The position numbers and the translations under genes are program-made. Under the pieces are notes generated by a model. That model was not told the origin of the DNA. It made no database searches and worked only from the letters and a program-made list of their open reading frames with translations. Below, in pieces: positions 60,256 through 64,000 of a DNA stretch of 64,000 nucleotides. Origin of the DNA: Microbacterium sp. Root53 (GTDB lineage: Bacteria > Actinomycetota > Actinomycetes > Actinomycetales > Microbacteriaceae); assembly GCF_001426925.1 (NCBI RefSeq), contig NZ_LMFR01000012.1:521646-585645 (forward strand), written 5' to 3'. Position 1 is the stretch's first letter, and each line of letters begins with the position of its first letter.

Positions 60256-62136
60256 ATGTCCGATTCACCGCGCCGCAGCCCGTTCGCCCGTCCCGCGAGG
60301 GACGACGGCCCCCGCGCCACCGTGCGCCAGCTGCTGCCGTTCGTGTTCGAGCACAAGCGCGTGCTGGTGTGGGTGTCGATCCTGAGCGTGATCGCGGCGC
60401 TGACGACCCTCATCCAGCCGCTCCTCATCGGCGAGGTGATCGCGCGAGTGCAGGACAGCGAGCCCCTCGGGCTGCTGATCGTGGCGCTGATCGCCTTCGT
60501 GATCGTCTCGTCGGCGGTCAGCGCGTACCAGCACTACCTGCTGCAGCGCACCGGCACCGCGGTCGTCCTGTCGAGCCGGCGCCGATTGATCGCGCGCCTG
60601 CTCCACCTGCCGATCGGCGAGTTCGACGCGCGCCGCACGGGCGACCTGGTCTCGCGCGTCGGCACCGACACCACGATGCTCTACGCGGTGCTCACGCAGG
60701 GCCTCGCCGACAGCGTCGGCAGCATCCTGCTGTTCGCCGGCGCGCTCATCGCGATGCTCGTGATCGACCCGATCCTGCTGCTCAGCATCGTGGGCGTGCT
60801 CGCGCTGAGCGTGCTCGCGGTCGTGTCGCTGAGCGGCCGGATGCGGCGCGCGACGGCCGCGCAGCAGGCGCGCGTCGGCGAGCTCACCAGCGGCGTCGAG
60901 CGGGCGATCGGCGCCGTGCGGACGATCCGCGCGGCGGGCGCCTCCGACCGCGAAGAGCGCGCCGTCGCGGCCAAGGCGACGGAGGCGTTCGAGGCGGGCG
61001 TCGAGGTCGCGCGCGCGTCGGCGCTCGTGGTGCCGATCGCCGGGATCGCGCTGCAGGCGTCGATGCTCGTCGTGCTGGGCGTGGGCGGCATGCGCGTGGC
61101 GTCCGGTGCCGTGTCGGTGTCCAGCCTCGTGACGTTCGTGATGTTCCTGTTCCTGCTCGTGATGCCGCTCGCCTCCGCGTTCGGCGCGATCACGAGCGTT
61201 GGCCAGGCCCTCGGCGCTCTGGGCCGCATCCAGGAGATCCTCGACCTGCCCGACGAGACCGCGGCCGATCCCGAGCCGCGTCCGGCCGCACCGGTCGAGG
61301 GCGCGCCGGCACTGGCGTTCCGCGACGTGCGCTTCCGCTACCCGGAGGCCGCTGTCGCGGCGCGTGAGCGCGCCGCGAAGGAGGCCCTCGAGGCGCACCT
61401 GCCGCTCGACGAGAGCGCGGTCGACGAGGCGGAGGCGGGCGCCGAGGCCGCGCACGGCGACGTGCTCCGGGGCGTGACCTTCGAGGTGCCGCGCGGGGCG
61501 CGCGTCGCGCTTGTCGGCCCGAGCGGCGCAGGCAAGTCCACGATCCTCGCCCTGATCGAGCGGTTCTACGACCCGATCTCGGGCCGCATCGAGCTGGACG
61601 GCCAGGACGTGCGCGAGCTGTCGCGCACCGAGCTGCGCTCCCGGTTCGGCTACGTCGAGCAGGACGCCCCGACGCTGGCCGGCACGCTCGCCGACAACCT
61701 GCGCCTCGCTTCCCCCGACGCGAGCGACGCGGACTGCGAGCGCGTGCTGCGGGCCGTGAACCTCGGCTCGGTGATCGACCGCGGCCCGCTGGGGATCGAC
61801 ACCCCCGTCGGCGAGGACGGCGTCATGCTGTCGGGCGGCGAGCGCCAGCGCCTCGCGATCGCGCGGGCTCTGCTCGCCGCCCCGCCCGTCCTGCTGCTCG
61901 ACGAGTCGACCTCGTCGCTCGACGGCCTCAACGAGCAGCTCATGCGCGACGCGATCGACGCGGTGGCCGAGGGCCGCACGCTGCTCGTGATCGCCCACCG
62001 CCTGTCGACGGTCGTCGACAGCGACCGGATCATCGTGCTCGACCACGGCCGCGTGATCGGCCAGGGCACCCACAGCGAGCTGGTGGCGAGCGTGCAGCTG
62101 TATCGCGACCTCGCCCGCCACCAGCTGCTGGTCTGA
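60256..62136 (+). CDS. ABC exporter, fused membrane and ATPase domains
   Basis: A 626-aa type IV ABC half-transporter. The N-terminal six-helix domain (about 30-330) precedes an ATPase with Walker A GPSGAGKST (about 421-429), signature LSGGERQRLAIARALL and Walker B VLLLDEST. Between the first strand of the ATPase (RFRYPEAAV, about 356) and DVLRGVTF (about 400) there is an extra Ala/Glu-rich stretch of roughly 40 residues. It would work as a homodimer. Cargo is unknown; it lies between the aldehyde dehydrogenase gene and the esterase gene and may be unrelated to both. Confidence 0.88.
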   Translation: MSDSPRRSPFARPARDDGPRATVRQLLPFVFEHKRVLVWVSILSVIAALTTLIQPLLIGEVIARVQDSEPLGLLIVALIAFVIVSSAVSAYQHYLLQRTGTAVVLSSRRRLIARLLHLPIGEFDARRTGDLVSRVGTDTTMLYAVLTQGLADSVGSILLFAGALIAMLVIDPILLLSIVGVLALSVLAVVSLSGRMRRATAAQQARVGELTSGVERAIGAVRTIRAAGASDREERAVAAKATEAFEAGVEVARASALVVPIAGIALQASMLVVLGVGGMRVASGAVSVSSLVTFVMFLFLLVMPLASAFGAITSVGQALGALGRIQEILDLPDETAADPEPRPAAPVEGAPALAFRDVRFRYPEAAVAARERAAKEALEAHLPLDESAVDEAEAGAEAAHGDVLRGVTFEVPRGARVALVGPSGAGKSTILALIERFYDPISGRIELDGQDVRELSRTELRSRFGYVEQDAPTLAGTLADNLRLASPDASDADCERVLRAVNLGSVIDRGPLGIDTPVGEDGVMLSGGERQRLAIARALLAAPPVLLLDESTSSLDGLNEQLMRDAIDAVAEGRTLLVIAHRLSTVVDSDRIIVLDHGRVIGQGTHSELVASVQLYRDLARHQLLV

Positions 62137-62140
62137 GCCG

Positions 62141-63817
62141 CTATCCGGCGCTGGTCGGGTTGCCCGAGCTCGCCTTGCAGGCGAAGCTGTCGGCGGAATC
62201 CGGGTCGCCGCCCTCGTAGCGCGCGACCAGCGGGTACACGCACAGCGGACGCTCGGCGCCCGGAGCGAGACCCGCCGCCATCGCCTCCGCGTTGTTCGCG
62301 CGCGCCTCAGCGATCAGTCGATCCGGCGCGACGCCGTTCTCGACCCAGTCGATGAGGGCGCCGAGGGCGTCGACCTTGTCGGTCGAGGCGCCGCCCGAGA
62401 CGTGGGCCATGCCCGGCACCTGGAAGTACCGGATGAAGTCCTCCGCCTTGTTGCCGTACGCCTTGTCGACCTCCGTGAACCAGCGGGCCGTGTCGTCGGC
62501 GCTGAACACCGCGTCGGACGCGCCGTGGATGACGATCATCTTCGCCCCCGTGTCACGCAGGGTGTCGTAGTCGGTGTCGTCCCCGAGCGGCGTCATGAAC
62601 TCCATCGCGCTCTGGCCCGACAGGCCGGCCTCGTAGATGCCCGCCTCCATGGCGTCGACGTCCGCCATCAGCGGCGACGCGAGGATCGAGTAGTCCGGAT
62701 ACGGCATGAACACCGTGCCCACGGCCAGCGGATCGAGAGCGACGCTGATGAACAGGTTCCAGGTCGCCCAGTCGCCGTTCGTGATGCCCGCATCGACGGG
62801 GAACGACTCGTAGATCTCCTCGCCGGTGCTGGTGGTCACGCCGGCGTAGACCTGGGCGAGCACGTCCTTCTGCGCCACGCTCAGGCAGGTGCCGTCGCGC
62901 TCGCCCTCGCACGTGGGGACGTCGCGGTGGATGTCGAAGAACTTCGCGCATCGCTCGCTGTCCTGCACGAGCCCGTCGCGCAGCCGGTCGATCCCGTCGC
63001 AGCGCTCGAGGATGCCCGCCTTGATCACCGCGCGCTCGGCGGGAGTGATCGCGGTGTTCAGGTTGCCCGGCACCGTCGCGACGGCGTTGAACAGCTGCGC
63101 CTCGGCGATCTGCGCCACCGCGGCCTGCGGCAGGTTGAAGCCCGGTGCGACCGGCAGGAAGCCGTCGTACTCGTCGGCCAGGCGCGTGGCGGCGACCATG
63201 GTGTGGCGGCCGCCGTTCGATCCGCCCGCGAAGTACGAGGTGTCCGGCCCGCGGCCGTACGCCGCCTCGATGAGCGCCTTCGCCAGGGGCGTCAGCGTCA
63301 CCGCGGTGTTGTAGCCGAAGTCGAGGCGCGCCTGGCCGTCGTTGCCGAACGAACCGTTCTGCGCGCCCGTGTGCCCCGCGTCGGAGCTGATGATCGCGAA
63401 GCCCATCGCCAGGCCCGACCGCTCCTGGCCGCCCGTGAAGTTCCCGAGGGCCGGGGCGACGGAGCCGTCGATGCCGCCGTTGCCCTGGTAGAGGTAGCGA
63501 CCGGCCCAGTCGGCGGGCAGGCGCATCTCCCAGCCGATCGCGTAGCGCTGACCGTCCTCGCCGACCCGCTCGTTCGTCTGTCCGGTGACGCGGCAGTGGG
63601 CGGGCTGCGCCCCGGCGGGAGTGAAGGCGGCCGCCGTGATGCGGGTGGCCTCGTACTCGAAGCCGATGAGCGACTCGCACTCGAGCAGCTCGCCGGGGGT
63701 CGCGGGGGCGACCTGCGGGATGTCGGGCCGCGGCGCGGCTGTCGCGGGCGCCGGTGCGCCGATCAGCAGGGCGATCGCCGCGGCCGCCGCGAGCACCGTC
63801 GGGGGTGTTCTCTTCAT
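62141..63817 (-). CDS. Secreted tannase/feruloyl esterase-family hydrolase
   Basis: A 558-aa exported alpha/beta hydrolase of the tannase/feruloyl esterase family. A Sec signal (MKRTPPTVLAAAAAIALLIG, then APAPATAA) ends near residue 28. The nucleophile is Ser 200 in AGGSNGGR, the acid Asp 435 in HGASDAVFS, and the base His 472 in PGMAHVSGG. The Cys pair that usually flanks Ser and His in this family (GCS and HC) is absent: Gly 199 and Val 473. ATG 63817 has AGGAGGAA 8 nt upstream and is preferred over ATG 63835. It could free gallate or hydroxycinnamates from esters outside the cell. Confidence 0.85.
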   Translation of the reverse strand: MKRTPPTVLAAAAAIALLIGAPAPATAAPRPDIPQVAPATPGELLECESLIGFEYEATRITAAAFTPAGAQPAHCRVTGQTNERVGEDGQRYAIGWEMRLPADWAGRYLYQGNGGIDGSVAPALGNFTGGQERSGLAMGFAIISSDAGHTGAQNGSFGNDGQARLDFGYNTAVTLTPLAKALIEAAYGRGPDTSYFAGGSNGGRHTMVAATRLADEYDGFLPVAPGFNLPQAAVAQIAEAQLFNAVATVPGNLNTAITPAERAVIKAGILERCDGIDRLRDGLVQDSERCAKFFDIHRDVPTCEGERDGTCLSVAQKDVLAQVYAGVTTSTGEEIYESFPVDAGITNGDWATWNLFISVALDPLAVGTVFMPYPDYSILASPLMADVDAMEAGIYEAGLSGQSAMEFMTPLGDDTDYDTLRDTGAKMIVIHGASDAVFSADDTARWFTEVDKAYGNKAEDFIRYFQVPGMAHVSGGASTDKVDALGALIDWVENGVAPDRLIAEARANNAEAMAAGLAPGAERPLCVYPLVARYEGGDPDSADSFACKASSGNPTSAG

Positions 63818-63896
63818 GTGGGGGTTCCTCCTCATCGAGGGTTCACGCCCGCATCGTTGCGGACGGGTCCGGACGGCGCTCCTCCCCCGGCGCGCT

Positions 63897-64000
63897 CTAG
63901 CTGTACTGCCCAGCCAGGTTGTTTGAGATCCGGCTGATGGGCGGGAGCTTCCCGATCGCGGTGTGGGGCCTGTGGTGATTGTAGAAGTGCAGCCAGGCCG
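63897..64000 (-). mobile_element. C-terminal end of an IS481-type transposase (partial)
   Basis: The minus strand encodes AWLHFYNHHRPHTAIG, then KLPPISRISNNLAGQYS and a TAG stop at 63897-63899. This is the end of a DDE transposase of the IS481 type, in which FYNHHRPH(T/S)A(I/L)G and PPISR are typical. The rest of the gene is beyond the window edge. The right end of the element must lie between 63818 and 63896; I could not recognise its terminal repeat. Confidence 0.8.

Overview
The window is a 64 kb piece of a high-G+C actinobacterial chromosome. Dense operons, frequent GTG starts, start/stop overlaps of the ATGA and TGATG type, and -10 hexamers (TAGGAT, TAGACT, TAGCGT) only 6-7 nt before start codons (probable leaderless mRNAs) point to Actinobacteria. 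Protein flavour and gene content suggest Microbacteriaceae, perhaps Microbacterium; that genus call is inference. I saw no tRNA, rRNA, CRISPR array or prophage. The only transposase is a fragment at the right edge.

Layout. 1-4.1 kb: end of ptsI, then mtlA and mtlD (mannitol uptake and oxidation). 4.1-10.4 kb: an IclR regulator, an FAD aromatic monooxygenase, a thiamine-diphosphate enzyme and an MHS-type transporter; related 15-bp palindromes lie before the regulator, between the two enzyme genes and before the transporter. 10.5-18.6 kb: a seven-gene minus-strand nucleoside operon (BMP lipoprotein, ATPase, two permeases, cdd, deoA, add). 18.8-23.7 kb: a manC-type gene and, divergent from it, sdhCDAB. 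23.7-33.1 kb: an aromatic-acid cluster of phthalate type (two-subunit Rieske dioxygenase, unknown 106-aa protein, ferredoxin, reductase; opposite strand: IclR regulator, class II aldolase-type protein, SDR, 4,5-dihydroxyphthalate decarboxylase-type protein, second class II aldolase-type protein, MatC-like carrier). 33.2-39.3 kb: MFS transporter, xth-type nuclease, trpS, GNAT, a DUF559/AbiEi-like gene flanked by two 98-bp inverted-repeat elements, and an Fpg/Nei glycosylase. 39.3-43.2 kb: FMN riboswitch and ribD-ribE-ribBA-ribH. 43.4-46.7 kb: MHS transporter, flavin disulfide oxidoreductase, small membrane protein. 46.7-47.0 kb: repeats. 47.0-60.2 kb: a methoxylated-aromatic/gallate-type cluster. 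60.3-64 kb: ABC exporter, tannase/feruloyl-esterase-family secreted enzyme, IS fragment.

The most coherent unusual system is 47.0-60.2 kb. A LigM-type tetrahydrofolate-dependent O-demethylase is divergent from a four-gene operon encoding GalB-, GalC- and GalD-like enzymes and, last, a vicinal-oxygen-chelate (XylE-type) extradiol dioxygenase. No LigAB/DesZ/GalA-type dioxygenase is visible, so the VOC enzyme is the natural candidate for opening the ring of gallate or a related O-methylated compound; this would be a non-orthologous replacement. A Liv-type ABC importer, an FCD-type GntR regulator and an aldehyde dehydrogenase sit downstream, and a shared ATTG-N2-GACA motif occurs at the three divergent promoters of the cluster. 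The secreted tannase-family esterase could supply the acid from esters.

The phthalate-type cluster and the hydroxybenzoate-type monooxygenase would also yield dihydroxylated aromatic acids, but the only ring-cleavage enzyme in the window is the VOC dioxygenase, so ring cleavage for those two routes is either encoded elsewhere or shared with it.
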